Positions 19,276 to 28,539 are shown, numbered from the stretch's first letter. The stretch is 64,000 nucleotides of DNA from Trichomonas vaginalis G3 (GCF_026262505.1 NC_067206.1:25063896-25127895), one strand, 5' to 3'. Notes: generated from the letters alone by a model not told the origin. Numbers and translations: made by a program.

Positions 19276-20106
19276 CTTTATATTATAAACCTCCTAACTT
19301 TCCACAAGGTTTAACATCGAATGAAAACATAACAACGAAGAAAGACATTAGATGTAAAAATGTTTATGTCATGGATGATGAAAATAACGTTAAATTCACT
19401 GCTCAAGATTTATATGACAACAAAGCAGATAAGGAATGGACATCGGAGACTTTTAAAGTTAAAGCTGATACAGGATGGGTTTCATGATGTTTAGACATTA
19501 AAGCAGATAAGGAATGGGTTAACAATGAGTTAGAGAAGAAAGCAGATAAGGAATGGACATCGGAGACTTTTAAAGTTAAAGCTGATACAGGATGGGTTTC
19601 AGGATGTTTAGACATTAAAGCAGATAAGGAATGGGTTAATACTAAATTAAATACAATTCTTCAGATGATTTATCCCATTGGTTCAATATATACATCAATG
19701 AATTCAACACATCCGACAAAATTATTTGGATTTGGTACATGGCAGCAAATAACCGATCGTTTCCTCTATTGTACTAATTCATCAAATCAAACAGGAGGCT
19801 CAAAAAAAATTAAAGAAGCAAACCTTCCACCACATAAGCACACAGGAACTACAAACTTTTCTGGCGACCATAGCCACTCATTAAAAGACCACCCATTATA
19901 CAACTCAGACTATGAAGCTGGCAATGACGTTTTATCTCCATCTTATAACAATTCAGCAAAAAAGACTTTTCGACCAACTGAACCAGGAGGAAATCATGTC
20001 CATACTTTCACAACAAATCCAACAGGCTCGGGTGAAGATTATATGCCTCCATACATGACCGTTTATGCATGGTACCGCGTTCAATGAAATCTTTATTTTT
20101 ACTTAA

Positions 20107-21192
20107 ATGAGTTTGAAAGAAGTATTCGAACAACATCCATGGAGGTCATTTAAGAAATTCAATGAAGCTGCAAAGAGTTGGGGATTTACTAACAGAGCTG
20201 AAGTGAAAAGGTTCTTTGACAAAAATGTTGTACATCAAACAAAAATAAATCCTTACGACTACTTTTTACCAATTTACTCCAACACTCCAGACGCATACCA
20301 ATTTGACACACTCATTCAAAGCAGAAAAGGAGGACATAAACCATTCCTCATCTTCATAAATGTTAACACTCGTAAAGCATATGCATATCCAATGAGGAAC
20401 AAAGGAACTCGTGAAGTGTTAAGAGTTTTACAAAAGTTTGTAGCAGAACATAACCCAAGTACTTTAACATCAGACCAAGACAGTGCATACCTCAGCAATG
20501 AAATCACAGATTTTCTCATTAAGCATAACATAACTCACAACACTACTGAAGACCATAACCATAACATACTCGGTATCATTAACCGCTTCATAAGAACGCT
20601 CAGAGATTTAAACCAAGAGCGAGACTTTACCGAAGAAACAATGAAACACTTTCTCGAAGTTTACAATTCCTCAACACATTCTACAACAGGACATACACCA
20701 AATTCAATGACACAACAACAAGAAGAAAAGTATATACAAAAGAAACGAAGTCAAACACAAAATATCAGAAATTCAACACAATTTACCCTCATTCCTGGTA
20801 CAAAAGTTCGTGTAGTTCTTGACGACAAACCATTGACAAAGAAACGTTTAAGGTTAAGTCGAAATTATTATATCGTAGACTCTACGCAAGGTAATGGATA
20901 TCTTATAAAAGCTGCTGACGACTCCATAGCATTTTACCCTCGTCATAAATTAGTTGAAAGTAGTAATGGCGAACTTGCTGAAACCATTGACGAAGCAAAG
21001 CGAGGAGTGGTTATTGAAATACTTGGCTACAACACAAACGATGACACTTATAAAGTAAGATATGAAGGAGGCGTTGAAGATGTTATACCATCTAAGAACT
21101 TGAGAGAGTCAAAGCCAACACATCTGGGACCATTAGAGCGGGAGTATTGGAAAGACAAAAATATGCCAGAAAGAATAAGAAAATTCTTCTAA
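20107..21192 (+). CDS. INT: Polinton retroviral-type integrase, second copy
   Basis: A 361-residue integrase with the same domain order as the copy at 3,037: N-terminal helices, RNase H-fold core with QFDTLIQ and TSDQDSAYLS, and a C-terminal chromo-like segment. About seven residues differ between the two, so they separated recently. The frame is whole. It starts 19 bp after the fibre gene behind the same CTTTATTTTTACTTAA spacer, and is followed by an early-type promoter and a KilA-N gene rather than by the 321-residue cassette gene. Confidence 0.85.
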   Translation: MSLKEVFEQHPWRSFKKFNEAAKSWGFTNRAEVKRFFDKNVVHQTKINPYDYFLPIYSNTPDAYQFDTLIQSRKGGHKPFLIFINVNTRKAYAYPMRNKGTREVLRVLQKFVAEHNPSTLTSDQDSAYLSNEITDFLIKHNITHNTTEDHNHNILGIINRFIRTLRDLNQERDFTEETMKHFLEVYNSSTHSTTGHTPNSMTQQQEEKYIQKKRSQTQNIRNSTQFTLIPGTKVRVVLDDKPLTKKRLRLSRNYYIVDSTQGNGYLIKAADDSIAFYPRHKLVESSNGELAETIDEAKRGVVIEILGYNTNDDTYKVRYEGGVEDVIPSKNLRESKPTHLGPLEREYWKDKNMPERIRKFF

Positions 21193-21304
21193 ACTTTTCA
21201 TTAGATGTAAATCAGACATGAACGAGAACAGTCATGATATCATTAATGGTACCATTTATTTTAGCATAAATGACCTAAATTTATGAATTTTCATGTATTT
21301 TCTC

Positions 21305-21372
21305 AAGATAGAAAAAATAACGCTAGTTTTATTTTTATTTATTTTTTTTTTATTTTGTATGTAAGAACAGAA
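21305..21372 (+). promoter_or_regulatory. Early-type promoter
   Basis: AAAAAATAACGCTAG, T-rich DNA and ATTTTGTATGTAAGAACAG precede the ATG at 21,373. Confidence 0.55.
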
Positions 21373-22035
21373 ATGTCAGTCGAAGCAAAAACATTCACTA
21401 ACAAATCTAATGGCGAAACATTCACAAAAGGCACTTATAACGGTATTGAAGTCTTACGTAGAGACAAGGATGGTTATATAAATGCAACAAATATGTGTCA
21501 GCAGTTTAGGAAAGACTTTAGAAAGTTGTTGGAAAATAAGTCCTGGGAAGAGTATTATAAGGCATTTTGTGAAGAATATAGCAACAGTCCGAATTCCGGC
21601 GGTTGCTTTTTATACAAAATTCATGCAGGAATTCCTGATGAAATCAAACAGGTTAGAGGAACGTATGTAGACCCAGGACTTATAAACTATATAGCAATGT
21701 GGGCTTCTCCAAAATATTGCATAGCAGTTGGAAAAATTATGGACTCCATAGACAAGAAAGTTCATGAGAAGTTAGATGAAGAAGAACTCGAAGATACAGT
21801 AGAGAATGCAAAACATTTGTTTGAAGAAGAAGTTAGAAAAATGCGCGAAAAACAATTAGAACATGAACGTGAGATATGTTATGGTTATAGAGACTCTCCA
21901 TACGAACTAGACCAATGGGAACAAGACGATTTAAAGAGAGACTATAGAGAGTATGAACTAGCTAAAATTTCATTAGAAGCTGCAGAAAATAAGTTAAAAG
22001 TTTGGGGTCGTTTTGTACAAAAATATTGTGAGTAA
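21373..22035 (+). CDS. KilA-N domain protein with C-terminal coiled coil
   Basis: I chose the ATG at 21,373, just behind the TGTATGTAAGAACAG box; an in-frame ATG further up lies in promoter sequence. The product is 220 residues. Residues about 15-120 are a clear KilA-N domain: YNGIEVLRRDKDGYINATNMC, FRKLLENKSWEEYYKAF, then RGTYVDPGLINYIAMWASPKYCIAV. The rest is charged coiled coil. KilA-N proteins of viruses bind DNA and often act as regulators. A short fragment of a relative of this gene lies in the repeat array near 61,851-61,918. Confidence 0.8.
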   Translation: MSVEAKTFTNKSNGETFTKGTYNGIEVLRRDKDGYINATNMCQQFRKDFRKLLENKSWEEYYKAFCEEYSNSPNSGGCFLYKIHAGIPDEIKQVRGTYVDPGLINYIAMWASPKYCIAVGKIMDSIDKKVHEKLDEEELEDTVENAKHLFEEEVRKMREKQLEHEREICYGYRDSPYELDQWEQDDLKRDYREYELAKISLEAAENKLKVWGRFVQKYCE

Positions 22036-22044
22036 ATGAACTCA

Positions 22045-22066
22045 TGGGCTTCGCCCTTGCCGCTAG
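22045..22066 (-). repeat. GC-rich motif cut by element B
   Basis: GGGCTTCGCCCTTGCCGCTAG is the inverted form of the 11,912 motif and stops where the terminal repeat of B starts (AGTATCCC at 22,071), so B probably inserted into it. Confidence 0.65.
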
Positions 22067-22070
22067 AGTT

Positions 22071-22330
22071 AGTATCCCTATCTTGGGTACAGCGGCACTG
22101 CGTTCCACCTTACCCAAGATAACGGTTTGACACTTTACGAAACCGGTAACGTATATTTTACAACACAAACGACAACACCAGCTTAACCTTAAATATTTGC
22201 AAAACCGTCTGACACATAAACGAGTTCACTAATGACTTCACTAATGACTTCACTAATGACTTCACTAACGAACTCACTAACGAACTCACTAATGACTTCA
22301 CTAATGACTTCACTAAATAAAAAATAACCT
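22071..22330 (+). repeat. Terminal inverted repeat of element B
   Basis: Begins AGTATCCCTATCTTGGGTAC and includes the complementary arm TACCCAAGATAACGG. The inner part (about 22,225-22,318) is a minisatellite of about eight 12-bp units of CACTAATGACTT or CACTAACGAACT type, longer than its counterpart in A. Confidence 0.75.
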
Positions 22331-22372
22331 TATTTTTATTTTTTTTAAAATTTTTTATTTCATTACAAAGAC

Positions 22373-22807
22373 ATGTCCGACTACATTTACTATGACTCTT
22401 TCCCAGAACGTTTCCGTGAACTATTCAAGACCCAAGTAAAACTGAGAAACATGCATTTTAACAAAGATAGACCCATTGACGATGAAAGAAACCCTGAATA
22501 TATTACAATCCCATATGACGCAAAGTTCATTGCATACATTCCTTATGGTCGCAGAGGAACGAAAACTATTTCAACAAAGAACAAAAATTATTTCTGGAGC
22601 GATGAAGAAAATTGCCTTATCTACATAAATGCATACTTAAATAAAGCTACATATTGTACAAAAGAAGGTTGGACTGGATTTGAGTTCTACATATACGACG
22701 ACGATGGAAACAGACGCTGTGTATACCCATACGATAATATGTACCATTGTTTTCATCAAGCATTAAACGAATACATAGTCAGTAAGGGTCTCATTCCTGT
22801 TGAGTAG
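22373..22807 (+). CDS. Subterminal element protein, unknown, second copy
   Basis: Same 144-residue protein as at 16,121-16,555, differing only near the C-terminus. It is preceded by AAAAAATAACCTTATTTTTA and a T-rich stretch ending TTATTTCATTACAAAGAC. It is the outermost gene next to the terminal repeat, pointing inwards. Function unknown. Confidence 0.65.
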   Translation: MSDYIYYDSFPERFRELFKTQVKLRNMHFNKDRPIDDERNPEYITIPYDAKFIAYIPYGRRGTKTISTKNKNYFWSDEENCLIYINAYLNKATYCTKEGWTGFEFYIYDDDGNRRCVYPYDNMYHCFHQALNEYIVSKGLIPVE

Positions 22808-22973
22808 AAATGTTATATTTTTGTTCTGTCATTTATATAAAAATAATTTTAAAAAATAAACTTAAAAATTAATGATATCACTACCTTCACACGTATGAAA
22901 ACATAGCACAAAAATAAAGTTTATGTTAGCATGTTAGATCTAACCACATTTCTAACCTGTTGAATTCATTGCT

Positions 22974-23219
22974 TTATAACTCTCTTCCTTTCTCCAACTC
23001 TTCTAACTTCTTCTTAAGTTCAGCAATGTTGTCCTCATGAAGTTTAATCTTTCTCAAAATTCCTTCTTTATCTAATGGTTGCTTTATCTTTCTAAACTGA
23101 ACTCTACCATCCTTCATAGTATGAATGTAAAAACCTTCTGGAATAGTTCCTGATTTAATGTATTCTACCAAAAACTTTTGTTTCATTGCTTCAGTGACTT
23201 TATTTGTCATTTCAATCAA
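22974..23219 (-). CDS. Small coiled-coil protein, second copy
   Basis: 81 residues, differing from the copy at 15,701 at one position. Same small N-terminal domain and C-terminal coiled coil (KLHEDNIAELKKKLEELEKG). It converges with the 144-residue gene across an AGATCT-core palindrome near 22,940. Confidence 0.65.
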   Translation of the reverse strand: MIEMTNKVTEAMKQKFLVEYIKSGTIPEGFYIHTMKDGRVQFRKIKQPLDKEGILRKIKLHEDNIAELKKKLEELEKGREL

Positions 23220-23258
23220 ATAAAAATTTTAATATTAAATAAAAATAACGTTATTTTT

Positions 23259-23729
23259 TCAGTAAGGAAACGCAGGAGTTTTTCGATTTATTTGAGGCGT
23301 GGGTTCTGGTTTAAATGTTGGAGTCGGTTTTGGAGTTGACTTTTGAACAGGAGTTTGTACTTTCATAGGTTCAGGAGTCATTGAAGGTGTTGTTTGTGAA
23401 GGCGTTGGTTTTGACGTTGGTTTTGGCGATGGTGTCGGAGTTTGTTCAAATTCAGCTACTTCAGTATTATTTACAACATTTGCTTTATTTCTTTTCAACA
23501 TCATTACTGCTCCTGCTGTAGCTAGCAAACCGAGTTGGAGACCATATCTTATATAAGGACTTGACCAAATGCTATTTTTGACAGGAGCTGGTGGAACACC
23601 TAACCTTGGTGAAACTGCTCTTTGCCATTGTGCAGCTCGTAAGAAATATTCAATAGGTGCTCTATAATCGTTTGGTAAAGTTTGTTTCACAGATGGTGAA
23701 GGTTCACGAGAGCTTGATGAAGAACCCAT
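23259..23729 (-). CDS. Single-pass membrane protein with Pro/Thr-rich tail, second copy
   Basis: 156 residues: Ser-rich start, hydrophobic segment YGLQLGLLATAGAVMML followed by KRNK, and a tail of TPSPKPTSKPTPSQTTPS repeats. The tail differs slightly in length from the A copy at 15,193, as expected for repeat-rich DNA. It lies directly downstream of the capsid gene, as in A. A virion membrane or exit role is plausible but unproven. Confidence 0.65.
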   Translation of the reverse strand: MGSSSSSREPSPSVKQTLPNDYRAPIEYFLRAAQWQRAVSPRLGVPPAPVKNSIWSSPYIRYGLQLGLLATAGAVMMLKRNKANVVNNTEVAEFEQTPTPSPKPTSKPTPSQTTPSMTPEPMKVQTPVQKSTPKPTPTFKPEPTPQINRKTPAFPY

Positions 23730-23759
23730 TTATAAGCTTTAAAAATAAACGTTCATCCT

Positions 23760-25334
23760 TTATTCCTCACTGTCGTCCGCTGCTAAGTTATAGTCGTCAA
23801 GTCTTATTATTGGTATGCCTGACTGTCTTACTTGTATTGTAAAGCAACAATCCCTCATAAATCCAATAAGTGGCTTTGGTACATTTTCAGTTGCTAGTTC
23901 AATAGGTCCTTTAACAGACAATTTGTATGTTATTGGAGCAGTAGATGTTTGACCTTGCTGGAAGCAAAAGTCCACTTCAGTTGGAAAACCACATAAGAAA
24001 TGTGTGTTGTCATAGCTATCCCATTTATGTTCCACACTACCATCATCCACCAATGACCTCATAACATCTTCATTAAATCCTATCATATCATTGTTTGTAT
24101 TGCAAGCGTTCGCAACCATTTCATAAAATACAGGTCCATATGATTTTTCAGGTTCTGCAGGCATATTTCCATAAGCTCCCATGGAAAGCTGAAGATATTT
24201 AAACTTAGGGTTCTCAAAATTAACATAATAGTTGTCTTTCTTTCTAAATAGTGCCCAAATACTTTTAACATTAATAGGCGTATAAGCTGCTGTAAATGTT
24301 GCACTTGAACTATCTGTATTCTTTGAGAATGAACCGTCCATAGGAATCCAATCCATAACTTTAACAGGAAAACATAAAGCCTCGTTTGTATAATGTTCTA
24401 CAAGTTCTGTATAAATGTTAGGGTCTAAAGAGAATGACTTTGGATGAATAAAACATTCATTAAAATCCATCTTTGTTCGAAATAGTTGCTGGGTTACAGT
24501 TGTAATAGTAACTGTTCCACTTGCTTCAGTTGCACTCGTTATCATAGTGAATGGTTCATTCCATGGAACAAATTTATTTGTCGATGGATTTGAACCTGAA
24601 GCAAATACAACTTTAAGAGTTGGATTGAAAGCAATGATATTATTTACAGATATAGATGTGCATTGTAAGGCGTCGCTACTGAACTTTACTTTAAGCTGAA
24701 TGTTTCCTGCAAAAGCTGGAATAAATCGAATAGCTTCTAATGGAAGGAATCTTCTAACAGGAATTCTTAAACGAAGCTTAAAATCAAATGATTTTCCTGC
24801 TGTAATTGGACCACTAACAATTTGTCCTGTTCTGCATGTTCCCGAATGACTCCATACATCTTCATGTCGAGTCTTTGAGAAAACATCTACTTTCTTTATT
24901 TGTTCGGTAGTTTGTGAGTTTGAAGTTATATATGCTTCTTCTCTTGCGTTGTCTTGAGAATATACGATACGACCATTTGCAAGGATTTGATATCCAGCAA
25001 CTGCATAGAAAGCGTCATCGAAACCAATCCAAAATCCTGGTGGGTTTGTTTTATTGGAACCTGAACCAATTTCTTTATCTACAATAAATTGACCTTCCAT
25101 TTTATACGTAATGAATGTATTGTAAAGGTCCAACATATTTTCACCAGGAGGTGAGAGATTGAATGTTACCCATGTGTTATCTTTAGCAGTTCCAGGTTGT
25201 GATGGAATCTTTGCGTCAGAATATTTTCTATTAGTGTCACCAATTTGAACTGCATTGTCTATGATATCGAAATATGAGCGAATCTGATGAATATGCTCTG
25301 CTGGAGTAAATTCGTTTAGCTGTTCGTTCTGCAT
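23760..25334 (-). CDS. MCP: Major capsid protein (double jelly-roll candidate)
   Basis: A 524-residue protein starting MQNEQLNEFTPAEHIHQIRS. It is rich in beta-forming segments in two halves: one around GQFIVDKEIGSG to FDFKLRLRIPVRRFLPLEAI and IPAFAGNIQLKVKF, the second around VKVMDWIPMDGSFS, SIWALFRKKDNYYVNFENPK and FCFQQGQTSTAPITYKLSVK. Two-part architecture, size and map position fit the double jelly-roll capsid protein of Polintons. A diverged counterpart is in element D at 50,581. The copy reads whole. Structure prediction would settle the fold, which I infer from context. Confidence 0.65.
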   Translation of the reverse strand: MQNEQLNEFTPAEHIHQIRSYFDIIDNAVQIGDTNRKYSDAKIPSQPGTAKDNTWVTFNLSPPGENMLDLYNTFITYKMEGQFIVDKEIGSGSNKTNPPGFWIGFDDAFYAVAGYQILANGRIVYSQDNAREEAYITSNSQTTEQIKKVDVFSKTRHEDVWSHSGTCRTGQIVSGPITAGKSFDFKLRLRIPVRRFLPLEAIRFIPAFAGNIQLKVKFSSDALQCTSISVNNIIAFNPTLKVVFASGSNPSTNKFVPWNEPFTMITSATEASGTVTITTVTQQLFRTKMDFNECFIHPKSFSLDPNIYTELVEHYTNEALCFPVKVMDWIPMDGSFSKNTDSSSATFTAAYTPINVKSIWALFRKKDNYYVNFENPKFKYLQLSMGAYGNMPAEPEKSYGPVFYEMVANACNTNNDMIGFNEDVMRSLVDDGSVEHKWDSYDNTHFLCGFPTEVDFCFQQGQTSTAPITYKLSVKGPIELATENVPKPLIGFMRDCCFTIQVRQSGIPIIRLDDYNLAADDSEE

Positions 25335-25361
25335 GTATTTACTTCAGATAAAAATATCTAT

Positions 25362-25790
25362 TTACTTCATTATTCTCACTCTTCTTCTTGGTATTCGTGG
25401 TGGAAGTTGTTTCTTGACATTTTCAATGAACTGTACATTCTCTTTTGTCTCGACTTCTTTCACTGGTGGGTCAGGGTTCTTTGACTCGGTTTGCTTTTCA
25501 ATGAAATTCACGAACTTTGCAATAAGCTCTTGGTTCGTTATTGAAAGTACATCTGGCTTCTTTTCTTCTTGTTCTTTTGGTGGCTCAGTTTGTACAGAAG
25601 GTTTTATATGGGCTTCACCCTCGGTGCCATGCACCTTAATGTTGTCGCTCTCTGCATTTGCTAATGGTACCTTTCTTTTTCTTACATATATTTTACCATC
25701 TTTACTCTGACTTACATAATAGAAAGGATGTTGTATTCCTCTTGCACCATTTAATATAATAGACTCTCGTTCTGATTTTGACAAGCTCAT
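25362..25790 (-). CDS. Proline-rich protein with basic C-terminus
   Basis: 142 residues. The N-terminal part (IQHPFYYVSQSKDGKIYVRK) resembles the GFYIHTMKDGRVQFRK segment of the 81-residue protein, a possible shared mini-domain. The middle is acidic and proline-rich, the end very basic (PPRIPRRRVRIMK), as in DNA-contacting core peptides. It starts 45 bp from a divergent gene and ends 27 bp before the capsid gene. It reads whole here. Confidence 0.6.
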   Translation of the reverse strand: MSLSKSERESIILNGARGIQHPFYYVSQSKDGKIYVRKRKVPLANAESDNIKVHGTEGEAHIKPSVQTEPPKEQEEKKPDVLSITNQELIAKFVNFIEKQTESKNPDPPVKEVETKENVQFIENVKKQLPPRIPRRRVRIMK

Positions 25791-25835
25791 TTTACATCGG
25801 TTAAAGTTTTAATTTAGTTTTTTATCTGCAGTCAA

Positions 25836-26108
25836 ATGACTCAGACAAGTCCTACGGACAAGACCCAAGAGGTCATAGATGTTGAAGCATTGAAGAAAGA
25901 AATTCGTGAACAAATTTTATCCGAACTGAAGGAACAAAAGCCAGAACAAAAACCAGAACAAAAGCCAGAGAGACCAAAGAGAAAACTTAGTGAAAAACAA
26001 CTTGCTGCATTAGCTGCTGGAAGAAAGAAGAACCCACGTTTGCTGGCGAAGAAAGCTAGAGAAGAAGCAAAAGCAAAAGCAAAGGAAGCTGAAGCAAAGA
26101 AAGAGTAA
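25836..26108 (+). CDS. Lys/Glu-rich small protein
   Basis: 90 residues: an acidic helical start (KTQEVIDVEALKKEIREQIL), a run of KPEQ repeats, then KRKLSEKQLAALAAGRKKNP and alternating KA/EA. It is likely an extended helical, nucleic-acid-binding or scaffold peptide, judged from composition only. It ends 24 bp before the next gene, in the same direction. Confidence 0.6.
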   Translation: MTQTSPTDKTQEVIDVEALKKEIREQILSELKEQKPEQKPEQKPERPKRKLSEKQLAALAAGRKKNPRLLAKKAREEAKAKAKEAEAKKE

Positions 26109-26132
26109 ATGGTTTATTTTTATCCAAACTAA
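26109..26132 (+). promoter_or_regulatory. Late-type promoter
   Basis: GGTTTATTTTTATCCAAACT immediately precedes the ATG of the minor capsid candidate. Confidence 0.45.
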
Positions 26133-26990
26133 ATGTATAGACAAATACCTTTATCTGTTGCGTTCAGTAGTGAAAACCCTGACGTCAAAATAAAGGGGAA
26201 CAGAGTAACGTTTAAGTTTCCAACAGACTGGATTGTGAACATAAATGAAGAGAAGTACATTGGCATAACATCTATGTATATAACACGTGCTTTCAGAAAG
26301 GTTGAATTTATACTTCAAGTCGAGATAGAAAATGACGAACAGTCTTTAAGTGCCCAAAATATTCACATATACAGGTACTTCAATGACAGTACGACGTTAG
26401 AAGACTGTATAATTACATTTTACGAAAATTTTCAAAAGAAGTTCAACATTGAAATACAAACTTTACAGCCTTTACGTGATTTTCTTGCACAACTGAAAGA
26501 AGAAGTTAGTCAGCCAGAACTTATAGCTTTTCATTACGAGTTTGTAGCAAATGAAGATGGAACACGTGACTGTCAGTTTGTTATATATTCACCATTCAAT
26601 GAAGTCGCTAAAAAGAAAGAAAATCCATTACGTATAAGGTTTCAAATCTCTGAACCCAATGAAGACTTCAAGAATGTTTTCAATTATGATGCAATGCTTC
26701 CGAGGAAAAATGAATTTTCAAAGATTGTAACACCTGGCATTTGGGATAGAAAGCAAGCTATATTATATTCAAACTTAAGTAAGGGAGTTGAAAATGAGTT
26801 CATTGGTCATACAAGAACTTCACCACTGCCAAATCCTAAATACTATAAATTAACTGGCTTCAATCGTGAGTTTTGGATAGACATGTTCTCCACTCATGAC
26901 CATAAGTGCCCAGTGTTCTTACCTCCAGATGGGAAAGATTGTTTATACATTGAAGCACAATTGTTAAACTCTACAATAGCTGTATTGTAA
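26133..26990 (+). CDS. Conserved virion-type protein (minor capsid candidate)
   Basis: 285 residues starting MYRQIPLSVAFSSENPDVKI. Beta-rich N-terminal half (GNRVTFKFPTDWIVNINEEK, YIGITSMYITRAF), helical middle (LEDCIITFYENFQKKFNIEI), and a C-terminal half with FWIDMFSTHDHKCPVF. In element D the 286-residue gene at 62,324 has a comparable size and a similar early FDYPIRWL segment, so they could be distant counterparts. In Polintons a second, smaller capsid protein sits in this area; that is the best guess. Reads whole. Confidence 0.5.
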   Translation: MYRQIPLSVAFSSENPDVKIKGNRVTFKFPTDWIVNINEEKYIGITSMYITRAFRKVEFILQVEIENDEQSLSAQNIHIYRYFNDSTTLEDCIITFYENFQKKFNIEIQTLQPLRDFLAQLKEEVSQPELIAFHYEFVANEDGTRDCQFVIYSPFNEVAKKKENPLRIRFQISEPNEDFKNVFNYDAMLPRKNEFSKIVTPGIWDRKQAILYSNLSKGVENEFIGHTRTSPLPNPKYYKLTGFNREFWIDMFSTHDHKCPVFLPPDGKDCLYIEAQLLNSTIAVL

Positions 26991-27001
26991 ATGACCACAT
27001 A

Positions 27002-27027
27002 GGCTTCGCCCTTGCCGCTAGCGGCTT
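27002..27027 (-). repeat. GC-rich double-hairpin motif
   Basis: GGCTTCGCCCTTGCCGCTAG followed by CGGCTTA, the B counterpart of the motif at 11,912, between convergent genes. Confidence 0.75.
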
Positions 27028-27071
27028 ATTTTTATCACGAATGACCTCATTGCTGACAAAAATAAATGACC

Positions 27072-28481
27072 TTAGAACTTCAACTTACGAATAAAGCTTG
27101 TTTTAGTCGTTATTGAAAAGTTGAACTTTTCAGCAAAGCAAGGTTGACATGACTTACATAAGTCGAATGCAATCTCTTGACCGTCATGAAGTGCTTTATA
27201 TAACTTCATAACACTGAACTCAGAGTCTTTGTCATATGTTCCTTGCGGAACCATTAAACCTTTATCTTCATTGTAATAGCATTGTATAGCTTCAGGAAAC
27301 ATTTCATTAGCGGTTAAAGCAATAACATCTTGCTTCACGCCTTTCATTCTGCAGTGAAATGCAACTTCATTTAAATCGTTAGTGAGTAAGTCTATGTAGG
27401 TCTTCTTTCCACAGAAAATACTTTTATAAGCTAAACTTTGTTTATCTTTTGTGATTTCTGCAAAGTCGCTATGAAATTGACCAAGGTTCTTTCCTATAAG
27501 TTCGCGACCATATCTCTTCTTAAACTCTGCTGCAAGCTTTGGAATGTCTTCATTATATAAGTGCATACTGTCGGTATCCTGATAGGCTATATACAAGCCC
27601 ATGTCCTCTGCAGTACAGAATACTTCATTCATAATACGTTTTGACATAGACAGAATATTAACACCAAGTGGACAGAAGTTAAAGTGTCTGCAAATGCTTT
27701 TGGTTAGCTTGAAAATAGTTTTATCTGAACCATCCAAACCTTCGAACTTCACTATATGGTTGTAATTTCTTATAGCATATCTTATAGCATCTTTGTCATC
27801 TACTATGGTTATTTTTGACTCAATAGGAGATAGAATAGTTTTGCCATAAATGCTGTTCAGAATGAGTTTTATAATTTCTTGTAAGGGGTTTTCTTCTTTC
27901 TTATACTTTAACCTTAACTCAAACAACTTCTTTACTTCATCTCTTATTCTCATATCTCTGTTTCCATCGTAATAGTATCCTTGCAACACTTCACATTTGA
28001 CACCTTGATATTTTATGAGGTCTTGTAATGTTATATGGTCAACATACATGAGACAGCAAGTGTTTGAACTTCTTGGAACGTTAAGTTCTGGATTTAGTTC
28101 AGGGTCACAAACTATTAAAGGAAAGTGTCTGGGTATACCAATCTCTTTTATCTTAATGAGAACAAAGAAGCCAGACATAAACTTTTCACCAACGGGTTCC
28201 TTTTGGTCGTCATCGAATAAATGTCTCATGAGATACTCTGTGCTTAACATTTCTTCCTTCAATACTTTTGGAATACCTTCTAAAGTATAAAGTCTTGCTA
28301 TAGCTGAAGGATATAATGAAACAGCGTCGAAGTCAGCAATGAGTTTCTTTTTGCTCTTTTGTTTCATGTTATCTGACAACATACATCTTCCACCTTGAAT
28401 GCATCTCGAAATAAATTCTCTTGGTTTATTTGAGAGGTCATAAAGATTTCCATTCGGGAAGTATACTCTGTTCTCAAACAT
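27072..28481 (-). pseudogene. POLB: DNA polymerase B gene fragment (C-terminal part)
   Basis: An open frame beginning MFENRVYFPNGNLYDLSNKP that covers palm motif A (DFDAVSLYPSAI), motif B (LILNSIYGKTIL), motif C (YQDTDSMH) and the KKTYID segment, nearly identical to the A gene. The exonuclease part is absent because the element ends here against unrelated DNA. It is a remnant, not a functional polymerase. Confidence 0.85.
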
Positions 28482-28539
28482 TTCTTCTTTCTTCTAACAT
28501 TTCTTCTTTCTTATACTTCATTAGTAGGATCAGCAATCC

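Larger units (their letters stand above)
16913..20087 (+). pseudogene. Fibre protein gene, broken copy
   Basis: The N-terminal part (MSIAAYAYESDRAKRLYFGQ) differs clearly from the A fibre and repeats a motif of the type FDP..TPC.MPFI.DG..V about four times, instead of a collagen-like run. The middle (YISSDEQIITDYHGYLTQ) and the tail-collar end (YPIGSIYTSMNSTHPTKLFG, HKHTGTT, MPPYMTVYAWYRVQ) are close to the A copy. So head and stalk vary while the tip is conserved, as with phage fibres. A tandemly duplicated KADKEWTSETFKVKADTGW module lies near the end. The copy is broken (about two breaks). Confidence 0.75.
16781..22066 (+). mobile_element. Polinton segment C (fibre, integrase, KilA-N)
   Basis: This piece starts inside the counterpart of the 1-210 gene and runs through fibre, integrase and a KilA-N gene, then ends where the terminal repeat of B begins, within a GC-rich palindromic motif. 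It is therefore part of a Polinton interrupted at both sides by other copies. The integrase reads whole; the fibre gene is broken (about two breaks). It shares the fibre-integrase spacing with A. Confidence 0.75.
22071..28490 (-). mobile_element. Polinton element B, one-ended, inverted relative to A
   Basis: It starts with a terminal repeat and carries, in the reverse order of A, the subterminal 144-residue gene, small genes, the major capsid gene, two small genes, the minor capsid candidate and the C-terminal part of polymerase B, where it ends against non-element DNA near 28,490. All its genes except the cut polymerase read open. Proteins are 97-100 percent like those of A by eye, so it is very young. 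Fibre, integrase and the early cassette are not part of it. Confidence 0.85.
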
